A DNA stretch of 64,000 bases from Pterobdella sp. o SKG-2022 (lineage: Eukaryota > Annelida > Clitellata > Hirudinida > Piscicolidae), in the NCBI GenBank assembly GCA_964035795.1, contig OZ038322.1, positions 15,733,447 to 15,797,446 of the forward strand. The letters run 5' to 3'. A program made the position numbers and the translations under genes. The notes beneath the pieces are model-generated. The model searched no databases and was not told the origin of the DNA. It saw nothing but the letters and a program-made list of their open reading frames with translations. Positions 12,785 to 25,371 of the stretch are shown in pieces. How positions within the stretch are numbered: position 1 is the first letter of the stretch; every line of letters begins with the position of its first letter.

Positions 12785-14281
12785 ATGAATAAGAAAAAAA
12801 GTAAAATACAAGGAGGATGGGCAAAAAGTATAAATACTGGAAATCAATTTAAAAATAACCAAATGCAAAAATCTTATGAAGATTCACGTCTTGCAACTAG
12901 TCAAAGCTCAACCCAAAACTTTACGTTTGAGCATGTTGTAAGCACTTACATTTAATTGAAAAATTATTTTATGGTTAATATCATTTTGCTTAAAAACTGA
13001 GTTTCAAATATAAAAATTGATTTTTTAGACTTTGAAGAAAGAACCTACAAAAAAAACAATCGAGTTGGTCTTAAATAATAACCCTAAGCATTAGTTCCAA
13101 TAAGTCAAAAAAAAATTAATTATTAATCTTTTTAAATGTTTCAAGTGAATCTGGAGAGTATATAATAAGCACTGAACCAAATGGAGAGAGCAAGTAACTA
13201 CGATGAAACATTATAATCCATTTAATATAAATTTTAAAAAAATAGAGTTTTACATTCATCAATGCATGCCATTTTCAGAATAACTTTGGAGCATGGTTTC
13301 ATTGACAAAAATACAACAAGTTGGATGTTTGATCAACTGCAAAAGGAACTTACATGGAAGCAGCTGAAAGCATATGACCACCTGCAGCCCAGATTGACTG
13401 CTTGGATTGCCGATTGTGAATATTCTTATTCAGGAGTGACTCATCAAAAAGCTGAAGTTATATAATATTAATAAAATAATTATATATGATTGTGAAAAAT
13501 GTTTTGATGCATATAATATTTGAATGAAAAACTTGGTTTGATTTTCTGATCATCATTTTTGATTATCTTTGCTTTCATCTTTGAAAAGTGGACACAGTTA
13601 TTGCTGATGCTAAAAGAAATGGTAGAGACAAAAACTGGCAAGGTGTTTAACTCTGTTTTCGCCAATTTATATAGGTCTCTTTTTGTTTAAAAAATTATTT
13701 GAACAGTTCATAAATATATAAAAGTATATTAAAAATTTTTCTTTAGTTAAATAATATTGTGGTTATAAGCTTTGGAAACAATACTCAATGTGACAATACA
13801 GAGATGGGCATGATAGTGTGGCATGGCACAGTGATGATGAAAAGCTATTTGGAGCTTTCCCCTGTATTGCTTCTTTGTCTTTTGGAGATCAAAGAAATTT
13901 CGAAATGAGAAGAAAACCTTTTGAAGTAAATTATGTGATTTTTTGACAATAAGTTCTTCATGACTTCATTTTCTGTTGCCATAGATTAAATTTTTACTTT
14001 AAGGCACCTTTGAAAGATTACAAAGAATTACAAGAAAATGATTATTTGGAGTATTTGAAGGTCCCTCTTTACGATGGCAGCCTTTTACTCATGCAGGAAG
14101 CTTCTCAAGTAGATTGGCAGGTATACATAAACTTCATATTTATATAAATATGTAATAAACAATATTTTCTTCTTATCAATTTAAGTTTTTAAACAATGAT
14201 TTATTGCAGCATCGGGTTCCCAGAGAATACCATGATAGAAGTCCTAGAATAAACCTGACATTTAGACTCGTTGTTTCTTAG
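12785..14281 (+). CDS. ALKBH3: ALKBH3, alpha-ketoglutarate-dependent dioxygenase (AlkB family)
   Basis: Eight exons: 12785-12937, 13029-13063, 13146-13193, 13279-13456, 13589-13674, 13802-13925, 14004-14120, 14210-14281, joining in frame to 270 residues. AlkB enzymes use Fe(II) and 2-oxoglutarate to remove 1-methyladenine and 3-methylcytosine from nucleic acid by oxidative demethylation. Iron ligands are visible: H176 and D178 in WHSDDE, and the distal histidine H248 in DWQHRVP. The 2-oxoglutarate-binding arginines are R260 and R266 in RINLTFR. The substrate-side motif LQPRLTAW and the SLSFG core match ALKBH3 better than other AlkB homologues. Length is close to the usual ~285. Donors at the second and fourth introns (GTTGGT, GTTATA) are weak, but protein continuity supports them. 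Complete, with no disruption seen. Confidence 0.95.
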
Positions 14282-14490
14282 GTTTTTATGAATTTTTAAT
14301 TCGGCATTTTTCCACTTTTATTGAATAAATCGTTCAGATGAAAGTGTTTTTATATACCAGTTTTTTTTTTAATTTAGGAAGTCTCATATTTTATGAATTG
14401 TTTGAAAAAAATTTAAATAACATATAAATTAAAGCAATTTTATAGAACATCTATTGTTGTTCACACAAAAGCTTGCAATATAAAAAATTT

Positions 14491-17400
14491 TCAAACAAAA
14501 ATAAACATCTTTTTTTTCATACATTCACATTTAGTTTCATCTTTCATCTTGCGCCACTTTCCTTGACAATTTTGATCTCCTAATAGCTTCCATCGACTCT
14601 CAATTTTATTTATTCCTTCACCAACACATCTCCGTGTTGATTTCATTGCCACAGCTTGACATTCGACACAAACATCGTTTCCCACAATCAAGTTTTCATG
14701 TTTGCATGGGCCTTTTATCGAAGTTATCTCGAACACCGAACATTTCCTGTAAATAATCAATTCATATTTGAAATTTATATAGAAAGTTTCGGCTGAAAAG
14801 TTTAAAAGTGTAATGGTTGTAAGAACGTTGGTCGTTGGAAATGAGAAAAGAGTTCAGGTTGGTTTCGTTGCATAATGTTCTTTCTCATCCCTTTAAATGG
14901 GTGGAACTTGTCACTTGACCGATGCACAGAAAACTCCGCTGATAAGATAGTTCCTAATTCTGAATTTGAGAAAATTTTAACAAAATAATCTCGATAAGTT
15001 TATTTAATTGCACAGCTTCAAACCGTTTTTTAAATGCGGTCCTTCATCGACGCTTCTTGTCTGTTTACAAGCTATTCCTTTACAAAATGATCTTTGCATT
15101 TTAGGACCACACGCTTTTCCATTGTTTCTAGCTTCTTTAATGAATCTGTGCCTCAATCTTTCTCCTTTGCCTGAATTAGCAAGTTAAAATAATCTTGTCA
15201 GCAAAAAATCTTGAAATTTTAGTTTTCTAATCTTTTAATTTATAATTGAAAGTTTCAATAAAAACTTCAAAATACAAGACAATTTTTTAATGCATATCAC
15301 CAAATAATATTTTCAAAAACTCGAATTTCTTTGTTCATATTATTGACGTAGGTTTTTATTCAAATTTTCAATCTCAAAAAACTAATTCATGAAATAATAA
15401 AACATATCTCACCACACTGTACCGAGCATTCCGACCAAGCTCCCCACTCTCCTTCCACGCAGTCTTGTGCTGCGATATTTAGGCATTGAAACTCAAAAAG
15501 AAGTATATATTGAAACACAATAAATGTCTCAACGGCATGTGAAGCATCAAGCAGCACACCACATATTTAAGGCCTCCTAATCTTATCGATGTGAAGGTCC
15601 ATTTAGTTTATCTCTAAACGTACATTTTTTTCTAAATTACTATTACGTTTAACCGATAAATTAAGAATCAATATGAAATATATAAAAGTAGAAAATAACA
15701 CATGTTTAAAAAGTAAACTTACCAGATTTTATTTATCGAACAGTTTGCAAAGGGCCTTCAACTATTTTTGCACAGTAACATTGAAAGGGTCAATTCGATT
15801 AAAAAACTTACATTCCATATAAATTAAATATAGATTTGTTTCAAGATAAAATTAATGTCTTTTGAATTTTTGATTAATAAATTCTTTCAATTAAATGTTC
15901 AAACGACACTTTCAACATAATGATTAAAACTCCAAGGATTATTTACCCTCAGTAGCCATAAGGAATATTTTTTTTGAAAATTATTGAAGAAAAATTAAAA
16001 GATAAATTCAAAAAACAACTTACCAGCGCAAACCTTTGTAAAATCAGAGCAACAATCTCTGAGGTGCAAGCAATTCTCATCACAGAAACACGTGTTCATG
16101 CCAGATCGGACTACACATGAATTATTCTTGCCTTTACAACATGAAGCTGATAAGCTTGAGCAAAGCCCATCAAAGTCAGATGGAGTGGTAGGTTTGAGAG
16201 TAACGGAGATTTTTTTTGTCGATAAGTATTTTGATGTGTTCATTGGAATAGTTTTGCTCAAGACTCTTTTTCTTTTATTCAACTTTCTTTGTAGTTTTTC
16301 CCTTTTCTTGAATTCAGTTTTGAAAATTTCAAGCTTCGAACGATCATTTTTTATTCTCAAGTTACTATTTCTACTTTTTTTCTTCTTTCTCAATTTTTCC
16401 TTTTTTTGATTCTCGTTACTAAAGCTTAAAAACAGTTTTGGAGAATTTCCGTGACTCTCATATTCTCTATAATCATCTCTTCTGGCATCATTCAACAAAT
16501 CGTCCAACAATTTTTTTTTCAAAGCAGTTTTGTTTTCTATTTGGTTTTCAGTTTTTGGTACAGTGTTTTTTTCGGAAGACTGCACGATTTTGTTTTTATC
16601 ATACAACGGAACATCAGAAACCGAACCCGGGTATATTTTAAAGTTGTTTTTAGCCGTTTTAAACTCATGAATAGTTTCTTCATTCTTCATTTTTATTTTG
16701 TCTTTTAGGTTGTTGTTGAATTTTTTATAAGGGTTTTTTATAGTCATTCTTTCACTCAAACCATTTCGAAACTCTTTGAAGCTTTTCAATATTGGTACGA
16801 AATAACCATTGGCATTGATAGACGATTTCTTTTTATGGCTTTGTTTTCCAATGTCACACCCCTTATCCTTATCTAAAAAATCTATTCCATTTTCATTATG
16901 TGGGGGAAGAAAATAATTCTTTTTTTGGGGTAAACTTCTTTCAATGTTAGTTTGGTCGTCACGAGAGATGTTTGAAGTATCGGTAGAAGGTACAACAGAT
17001 TCCTCCATTTCAGTTGCATTAATCTCATTATTTTTTGCTTCCATCTTAGAATTTCTAAAATCTTTGTTTTTTATTGTAGTTTTTTCATGCAATACAGAAA
17101 TATTTTTAAAAGGTTGAGAAATGTTGGTTTCATACGAAGGTACATCAAAATCGGATTCTGGAGACGTTTTTAGATTGTTTTTAACTTGCAAAAGATTAAA
17201 CTGAGAAAGCTTTTTATTATTTGAAACATAAGATTTAGTAGTTGTTTTGTTTTGACTGAATGAACCTTTGTGTTCAACTTTCGAATAATTGTTTTTGAGA
17301 ATGTTATCAATTAAACTTATCAGGTGAGGTAGATTGAATATAGTTACGGAACAATTGCTTGGTGACTTTTTTTCACGATGCTCTTGTTTTGTGTCCAAAT

Positions 17401-18088
17401 TTTGATTCATTTTGTTAGATAACTCACTAATATGCTTATCAGAATCTTGTTTGAAATTTTTATTGATAGAACTCACCAAGGTTTTGTAGTTAGACGACTT
17501 GCGAGGCATGTAAGTTTGGGGGCTGTTGGAGGTATGAAGTTTGACGGGGCCAAGCATATATTCTGAGTAGTTATACGGGAAAGCTAAATAAACAGGAACT
17601 ACACGGTAATATTGAAAACGACGGTTAAAAGAATTAGGATAAGGCTTGTGGCTAGACTGATGATGGTTTCCATAGTTATTGTTAAATGGCGGCTTATAAC
17701 TGTGAAGTTTATCAAAGCTTCCAACATTGGCTTGTGCTTTATTGAAGGAGTTTTGAGGGATTAAAAAAGTTGTGGGTTGAAAGTGTGATGCATTTGAATC
17801 GAGAATCATACCATAGTTGTTTTGTTTGATTTTTTCTGGAAATATTTGTCGTTTTTTAAGTCTTCTGGATTTCTTTTTCAAGATACTTATATTTTTTAAT
17901 AGGCCATGCCTTTCATGGAGAGTCAAATTTTGGTGCTCATTGAATAAATTTGAATTATTTGATAAAAAATTTTCTTTAGCACCGTTAAAACCCTCTGAAT
18001 CTTTTCGCAAATTATTACTTTTAAAAGTTATAACGCACGATATGCAAATCGCTACTAATAATAACGGAGTAAATAGAAAGACTTTCAT
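14491..18088 (-). CDS. SBSPON: SBSPON-like secreted somatomedin-B / thrombospondin type 1 protein
   Basis: Five exons: 18088-16024, 15469-15413, 15170-~15022, 14959-14920, 14746-14491, about 854 residues. An N-terminal signal peptide (MKVFLFTPLLLVAICISC) is followed by ~630 residues rich in Asn, Lys and Ser with no recognisable fold. Then comes a somatomedin-B domain with eight cysteines at the end of exon 1 (ending CCSDFTKVCAG), a thrombospondin type 1 repeat in exons 2-3 (WGAWSECSVQCG), and the conserved C-terminal Cys domain of the SBSPON family (VCVECQAVAMKS, CQGKWRK, ending FIFV). Family members are extracellular-matrix proteins; human SBSPON is only ~264 residues. The function of the long basic extension is unknown. 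The extension has no stop and keeps the signal peptide at its front, so it looks like real coding sequence. Confidence 0.9.
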
Positions 18089-18167
18089 TTTATAAAAATT
18101 TATTCAAAATACTAGTATAATATGTCACTAGATTTTCAGCAAAAATCTTTCATCTGAGCGCTTACGT

Positions 18168-18175
18168 TTATATAC
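18168..18175 (-). promoter_or_regulatory. TATA box of the SBSPON-like gene
   Basis: TATATAAA on the minus strand, 80 bp upstream of the ATG at 18088. The spacing fits a short 5' untranslated region. Confidence 0.55.
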
Positions 18176-18498
18176 AAGAAGCTACGGTACATTTCATAAT
18201 GTTATCGTAGCAGACGAGAAAATATACACAAAGACCTAAGTTGAGTAAATGAAGTTTGTTAAAGTTTATATATTTCTGGGTGGAAACAACAAGTTATTAA
18301 GAGTTTATGCTTCTTTCAATGATGAGACTCATCTTTTTCATCCGTTTATTTTATCTTTAACTATAAAAAATCAATTGGGTTTAAGTTTTAAACAAAAAAT
18401 TATCAGATTAAGAAATTAAATGATTTAAAAAATTTATTAAATTCAAGGTTTTTCTAGATGATACTTGTAAAAAAATATATTTTGACGAACTAAACTAT

Positions 18499-21400
18499 CT
18501 ATATACCCACACTCAAATCAGTTATATCCCGATGTTCAATTGAATGAATGTTGTTATGATATTCACAAAACTCAGCGATTCTTCCACAAGCTTCTAACAC
18601 TTTGTCTTCAGGTACTGTCAATACAATTCTGAAATAGTTGCTGCATTTGAAACACTGTTGGGAAATTAATTCCATTTAATGGAAATACATTCGAATGAAA
18701 GAATTAGTTAATAACAATAAAATCAAAATTTATTTTGCGAGAGCATTCAAAAAATGGATCTCATGTACTAAACAAATTATGCAACAATTTTTAAAAAAAT
18801 AGTTTTGCTTCATAATTACTGAGCTTTCGTTACGAATGTAACGATTTCTAGCGACTCACAATAAATAAATGATATTAACTTAAGCAACTAGTGATACTTA
18901 CAGAAGATGGCAGACAAAAGACTGACTGGTCTTCCAATAGTTTTTCAGTGAATTCAATATCGTTTTTTATTCCAGGAAAAAACTTCAGGTCAAGACCCAC
19001 CTTGAACATGACCATGAATAAAAATAATTTATTGTATGAATAAAAACACTTCATTAACGCTTACAGGGATCTAAATTATTTTTAACAATTGAAACTTTAA
19101 ACTTGAGGGGTAGAATAGCCAAAATCAAATAGTAAGGTAAAAAAACAATTATTATTTATTCAAAAAAATTTTAACCATGTATTTTAAGATCAAATTCTAA
19201 ATTCAAAAAAGTCTAGCTTACATTATCTAGTGATACAGATGATCTAAGCTAGACTGAAGAAAAGCTTCGTGACTTTTGAGTGAATACTTTGTGTTTGTTT
19301 ACATTTCTATTAAACTTGAGAGGTTTTTAATACTTTCATTACCCAAAAAGTTAGAATTTTCTTCAAGTTTTGTCTTATCAAAAACGTTAGCCTAGCAAAA
19401 TATGGTTTTTTTCTCACTAAATGTGTTAATAAACCTCTAAAATTTCAATATTCAATTGCTGTAAAAACACAAACGATGTCTCTTAAAAGCTTGAACTTAT
19501 ATTTTAAATAGTCCGATCTAGTATCATGTGCGATCTCTAGCCGCTAGGAAACATCTAGCGATGTAGTGCTGCTCATAAAAAGTCGTGTAACCCTATTTTC
19601 TTGAATAACTCTAAAACAAAAGAGCCTTGTGTTTTAGAATGATAATCAGAAATGATTAATTTTACGAAACTTCTATTCTGAAATGAATCCTAATTTGAAG
19701 TTAATCAGCTTTTTTCACAAATAGCCGATAAATTAGCTGCTCAAAATATACCCTGCATTTTTTATATAAGCACAAATCATTTTTTTTTTAATTAATAAAA
19801 ATTTTGAAACAAAATATGCATTCATTGTTTTACTCTTGCTATGTCTAACTTTAATGGCATCGACTAAACATTAACTCAATCAAGGACATTTTTGAGCCTG
19901 CTCTGCCAAGCACGAAGAATGGGGGTTGAAAGGTTTTGAACGAACTATTACTTTTTTACAAATCGCCTTTTTTGGATAATTCTCAACGATTTTAAGTTGA
20001 TTAAATTTCGGGCTTTTCGATGGCCTTACAAGAACACTGGTTTTTATTCCAAAAACCACGATGCTGCTTGCTTGCACTTACAAAATGCACATTACTTTCG
20101 TTGAAATGTGAACTTTCCGTCATGAAATAGGTTGATGAGTAATTTTATAATGTTTTTCTGCACTTTGGAGCGTTTCCGCGTCGTTTCAGAATCGTCGATC
20201 ACTCTAATCGTGCCCAAGAACATTAGTGATCCTCTTCACCAGCACACTTATTAAAAACTTCAGAATCTTTTCCAAAAGCATAAGTAGTACTGAAACCCAC
20301 TTAGTCCTTTAAAATTGCATTTTTTCACCAAAAAAATTTTTTTTCACTCATTTGAGTTTCCAGAAAATCCTTTCTTTAACAAACTTAACTCTAGATTCTT
20401 TATGGTTTAATTTCAAGTCTAGTGTTGGTTTACGTCTGATTGCAACTTTCTAAAGTTTTTCATCACTTATATAACTGTAAAAACAGCAAAAGTCAAACCC
20501 AACAAGTTTTTGCTTCTCACTGATGAGAATTTTTGTTGAAAAGCAGCTCTAACCTGGTCGCGAACATCTATCTCAACGGTCAACTTCTTCAACGTTGTTT
20601 TTGAAATTTTGGCTCTTTAGAGTTACTTATAATTTATCTATTTTACAATTCGAAATGTTCTAACTTCCAGTAAATTTTCTGTTTCTCCAATTTTTTTTAT
20701 AAATTTTCAAAGCTCAAATTTCTTGTTCTTTGTCAATTGTTTCAATTTTATAATAAATTTTATGAAAAAAGAATTCTCTTAAGAATTTACTTTGATCGCT
20801 TAAATGAAGAATGCGCGGATTATTTTGAGCAGTTTTTTTACGGGAAGTTTTGGATAATTTCAATTGATGTTATGTTTTCTAATAGCCTTTTAATTAGACA
20901 ATTAAATAACAAAAGTATGTTTCTGCTCAAAAAATTTTCAAAATATAAAAGACGCGCGATTTTATAAGCAGCACAATTTTTTTGAATGTGAATTAATTGC
21001 GTATTAAAAAGCATTGAAATATTATATACAAAATTACCATCATGTACATGGCTCCTTCGGGCATGATCGGGTGCAAGCCTTTGATCTTCTTGAGGGCCTT
21101 GTAAAAGTGACCTGCGTTTGTCTGATATTGAAGATTTGATAAATTAACATGCCAATTTGCAATTTTTGAAAAAAGTTTCATAATTACGTACACTAAAAAA
21201 ATTAAATAATACGTTGCTCAAATAATTTTGCATTCGAATGCGTTTGAAAAGAGAAAATATTTCTTCAAAAATTTTTTTGTACTTGGCATATCTTGATGGA
21301 TTTGTCAAAATAAGCTTGAGGTGTTTTTTCAAAGATGTCAGAAAGGGCTCCTTGAACCAAACTGCTTGGACCCAACAACTTCTGAGACAACATGAACAAC

Positions 21401-23216
21401 CCGTTTCTCACCTACCATTATTTTGTGCAAAATTATGTTTTTCCTATAATTATCTTTACGTTTTTATAAATTTCAACCTTGATTTCATACATCAATACAT
21501 GCATATCTGAGAAGATATGTACCAAATTACTAGTATACGAACTTCGTATTCAAAAAGATGTTGTGGGTCATGGATGAGAATCCAACCGAACCTCCAGCCA
21601 GGGATCAAGTATCTGCAACAATGTTATATTCAATATCCTTCCATGTTTGAAAACTGTATTCTTTTAACAATTTATGACTAATTATTCATTTTTCATCAAT
21701 TCTTACAATATTATTAACTATTTTGCATAAATTGGTATGTTAATAACTTTTTAGTCAGGCCTCCGCAGGTGAGAATTGGAACTCTTTTCGACAAGGCAGC
21801 AAATGGAATGAACTTTTTTCCTTCGAAAACCTAGAAATAACTTAATTTACTAATTCTTTGATGAATTTTTTCTACAACAATAAAATGAATATCATTTGAA
21901 AGATATATAAATAAAGGTATTTTTCTCATGTCATCACACATTTCAAACACTTACAAAATCAGCATAGACTTCATCTGAAATGATGGGCAAGTGATACTTC
22001 TCAGCAACATCAATAATATCCTTCATGTGGCTTCTAGTCCATATAGATCCGCAAGGGTTTGACGGATTGTTGACCACAATGGCGGCTGTTTTTGAGTCGA
22101 TGAGGGACTCCATGTGGTCCAGGTCGATCTGCCAAGACTTTTCCGCCTGAGCATAAAATATTCATTCATCTAGGATTTAAAAAATTTTATAATAAAGAAT
22201 CATCTCACAACATTATGTATGATAAATGTAGAACCCACCACGAGATCATAATATTTCGTTTCAATGCCCAGAGATTGGGCAATGACTTGGTAGAAGGGGA
22301 AACCAGGTTTTGGGACCAAAATGTTTTCTCCTTGTCCCGCAAGCACTGTGATGCACATGTCCAAAGCCCCCGAGCAGCCGAGGGTCAAAATAGCGTCCTG
22401 TGTTCATTAGCTTTATAGCTCGTGTATTTTAAATATCTTTTTGTTGAAAAGTAAGCTTTCGTTATGAAATTCAATTACTTTTGTTATTGGTATACCTTAG
22501 CAGTATATTGAGCCAATGAAGTTGACGACTTTTTCGCTACTACAGCTCGAGCGTTTTCATAACCTAAAAATATCCATCAAGCGAGTTCTTCAAAAGTTTC
22601 ATAGTGTTAACTGCTAGCATATAAAGTAACTTGATAAACTATGTTAAAAATCTGTACAAAATTGACAAAAGAGTTATTAATTAATCTAAAATGAATTATT
22701 CACCAACAGAAGGACCGTAACCATTCCATTTCTGACTTTCGATAGATACCTGCACTGCTTTCAAGATTTCATCGCAGACAGGTAGGTTGCCAAAGATTGT
22801 AGGATCGCCTAACAATATGGAAACATTCAAACTCAAATTACTAAACTAATTACTCATCAAATAAGGTGTGTAAAAAAGTATCGTTGATTTTCAAAAATTG
22901 ATAAAAAAAAATTTGAATTAAATTCGTATTTTAGTTTTATAAGGAATAAAAGAGGATTGCCAATAGATAGAGGTATCATCTTCTTGGTAGGGTTAGGGTT
23001 GATCACCATGTTATCTATGATTTGTCGTATGGGATTTATTGTGTTCAAGGCTACAAAGGACGACTTAATCGGCTTCCAGAGGTTGCCGTTTGTGATACCA
23101 TTCACTTTTCTTTCGTTTTCATTTTTTACTACGCCGTTTACGTCATTTTCTTCGTCTCCGTTTTCCAACCCGTTTATTCCATTTTTTCCATTGACGGCTT
23201 CCGTTTGCTTACTCAT
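18499..23216 (-). CDS. TAT: Tyrosine aminotransferase
   Basis: Eleven exons: 23216-22961, 22808-22704, 22563-22496, 22397-22239, 22146-21955, 21830-21748, 21612-21543, 21411-21283, 21121-21038, 19000-18902, 18654-18499. All phases agree and give 466 residues. It is a fold-type I PLP enzyme that transaminates tyrosine with 2-oxoglutarate to 4-hydroxyphenylpyruvate, the first step of tyrosine breakdown. Visible signatures are the substrate/PLP loop NNPSNPCGS, the ISDEVYADF aspartate, and the Schiff-base lysine K287 in CGGLTKKYLIPGWR. The N-terminal ~50 residues are Asn/Gly-rich and not conserved. Intron 1 starts with GC, not GT. Intron 9 is ~2 kb and holds a diverged repeat. Confidence 0.96.
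19213..19312 (+). repeat. Hairpin repeat family (copy B) in TAT intron 9
   Basis: Contains GCTTACATTATCTAGTGA, then GAAAAGCTTCGTG, then ATACTTTGTGTTTGTTT, the same blocks as copies A, C and D. The flanking GTCTAG and CTAGAC near its 5' end form a small inverted repeat. Confidence 0.5.
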
Positions 23217-23325
23217 GTTTTAAATTGGTTATCAAATGAAATATATATCTGAATTTTAGAATTAAAATAAGAATTTTTATAAAAAATTTTTTTTGCTAGG
23301 AAAACAAATAATGACTAAAGCACGC

Positions 23326-23333
23326 TTATATAG
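23326..23333 (-). promoter_or_regulatory. TATA box of TAT
   Basis: TATATAAG on the minus strand, about 110 bp upstream of the predicted ATG at 23216. Confidence 0.45.
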
Positions 23334-23764
23334 CTTTTTCACAGTTTTTAGACTTTGGATTTGAATCCATTTTGATCTTTTACTCTATGAAAAAATTATT
23401 TGAAAGGTATACATAATGGCTGGTGAAGTGAGAACTTATATATTTGTTATGCTTTTTTATGTTAAGTGATCTTAATTGCATACGTTATAGCTATTTTAGC
23501 ACGTTAGAATTTGATCCAGACAAAGTTCAAAGTTCACTGAATTTAATTGTTTTTGATGCCTTTAAACTCACAAGTTTCATTCATTATCACAAAATTCCAA
23601 AATTTTTTAGCAAAAAAATTAAAAATAAAAATACTCATAATTGATAACTGAAAATGAAACTAAAAAAATTGCAGTATTAAAAATTAAAAGCTTTATCATT
23701 GCTCAAAAATCGGTTTTCGAATGCCAAACATTAGACTGAAAGGGTTGGCATTAAAGTGAAATTA

Positions 23765-23830
23765 TTATGACGTAGTATAGCTTGAAACGATATTAAGGGG
23801 AACAAACACAAAGTATTTCTTCAACCAAAT
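23765..23830 (-). repeat. Hairpin repeat family (copy C, reverse)
   Basis: Reverse-complement match to the 3' blocks of the family: AATACTTTGTGTTTGTT followed by CAAGCTATACTACGTC. These correspond to the GTGTTTGTTTCTATTATATTG and CAAGCTATTTTACGTCA blocks of copy D. Confidence 0.5.
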
Positions 23831-25371
23831 TTACTTAACTTTTTGTAAGTTTAAGCAAAATATTACTGTAAAGACACTTTAACTGTGCTAGTTTATTCAG
23901 TATTCTAAGGGTGCTTGTGTAGTTTAGAGAAGGAGTTTAAAGAGCTTAGAGTGCAGGGTTCGAGTTTGGTAGCCCCCACCTTCGTATTTGTATGGAAAAA
24001 TAGAGGGTTTGACGCAAACAAAAAAAACCTGCTTCAAATCTGAGCCTAAAAATTTTCTTTTAAATTTATCGCACAAGTTTATGTATTAAAAAATTTCCCT
24101 ATTTTGAGGTGTGTATGATTGAAAGATGCTTATATGAAACACAATTGAAAAATTACATAGTTTCGGGTGCGTCTGCGATAAAAAATTTCGGAAGATAACG
24201 AAAAATCGCATGCACCTCGAAATTTATTCCTTTAGCCGTGGTGCACTTGAGTTTATTTTATTAAATAGTTATTTAGATTCGTATAGTTATTTATCTTGTT
24301 AACAAAATATCTCATCAACAAAAAAATTAGTCGATGTTTTTGGGCTACCACAGTTTATGTATTTTAGCACGACTTTTGTTAATATATTGCCAAATGTTGA
24401 ACTGACTGCTTGTAGTTTGAGATATTAATTAAGTTTAATGGTATTCCAAAAATTTAAATCAAATTAAAACAATATTGAATAATTTGAATTTTTTTTTCTC
24501 ATCTAGCCCCTTGCAAGTTTCTTTTTATAATTAGTGAATATTGATTTCAACAAAATAATAAAAACTAAATTCAAATTTTTTGAATGAATTACTCAAAATT
24601 GTTAATTCTCAACAAATAAACCTAAAGATCGAAGTGATTCCAAAAAAGTTGTTTTATTCAAATAAGTAATAAAACAAAAATCATTTCAGAAATTTTCATG
24701 GAGAAAATTGAATTACAAAAACTTTCATCTCCTCAAAGCCATAATCTTGCAAAGCAAACATTACATAAAATGAATTTCGGCAGAGTTTTGCTCAACTGAT
24801 AAAAATCAAGACTTCAAAAATCACATTAAAATTTAAAGTTAAACTATTAAATACAACAAAATTATTTGTGTTTGTGAACTAATTCAAATCATTATTTCGT
24901 AATAATATTAGAAAAATTGCAATTATAAAATCTACACAATTATTCTCTGAAGATTTTGTGTGGAAGTTTAATCTATGGGAACTGTCAATATATATTTCCT
25001 TATTGATGTGTTTTGAACTTTAGTCGCTATATAAAAAGTTCTTCGAGACGCTGGTCTGACATTCATATTGAGGTTCAAACAGGATTGAGTTGCGTAAGTT
25101 TGTTGACAACATCGCTTAATTAATTGTCTGAAAGATTTATGTGTAATCAATTAACCAACTCAACAAACTCTTCAAGCTTTCAACTTTGCTACCGTGAGAA
25201 TTTCAGATTGATACTTCAGAATGATCTAATATTAATATACAATCAATTTTTTGAAATAACAATGATAGAATATTGATACACATTTAATCTTCCAAGATAA
25301 CAATGACACAATTTTGATGAACAATCAACAGTAAAGAGAATACTTTGTTAAAACGTTTCCTCATATCACAG

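Larger units (their letters stand above)
23217..25371. other. Intergenic region between TAT and the GPCR gene
   Basis: AT-rich. It holds the TAT promoter near its left end, a reverse copy of the hairpin repeat at ~23765-23830, and otherwise nothing I can call. A missing 5' exon of the GPCR gene should lie in this stretch, but I could not identify it. Confidence 0.5.

Noticed and set aside
19880..20300. Transposase-like frame on the minus strand of TAT intron 9
   Set aside because: A 65-codon frame with stops on both sides and no DDE or helix-turn-helix motif that I could defend.
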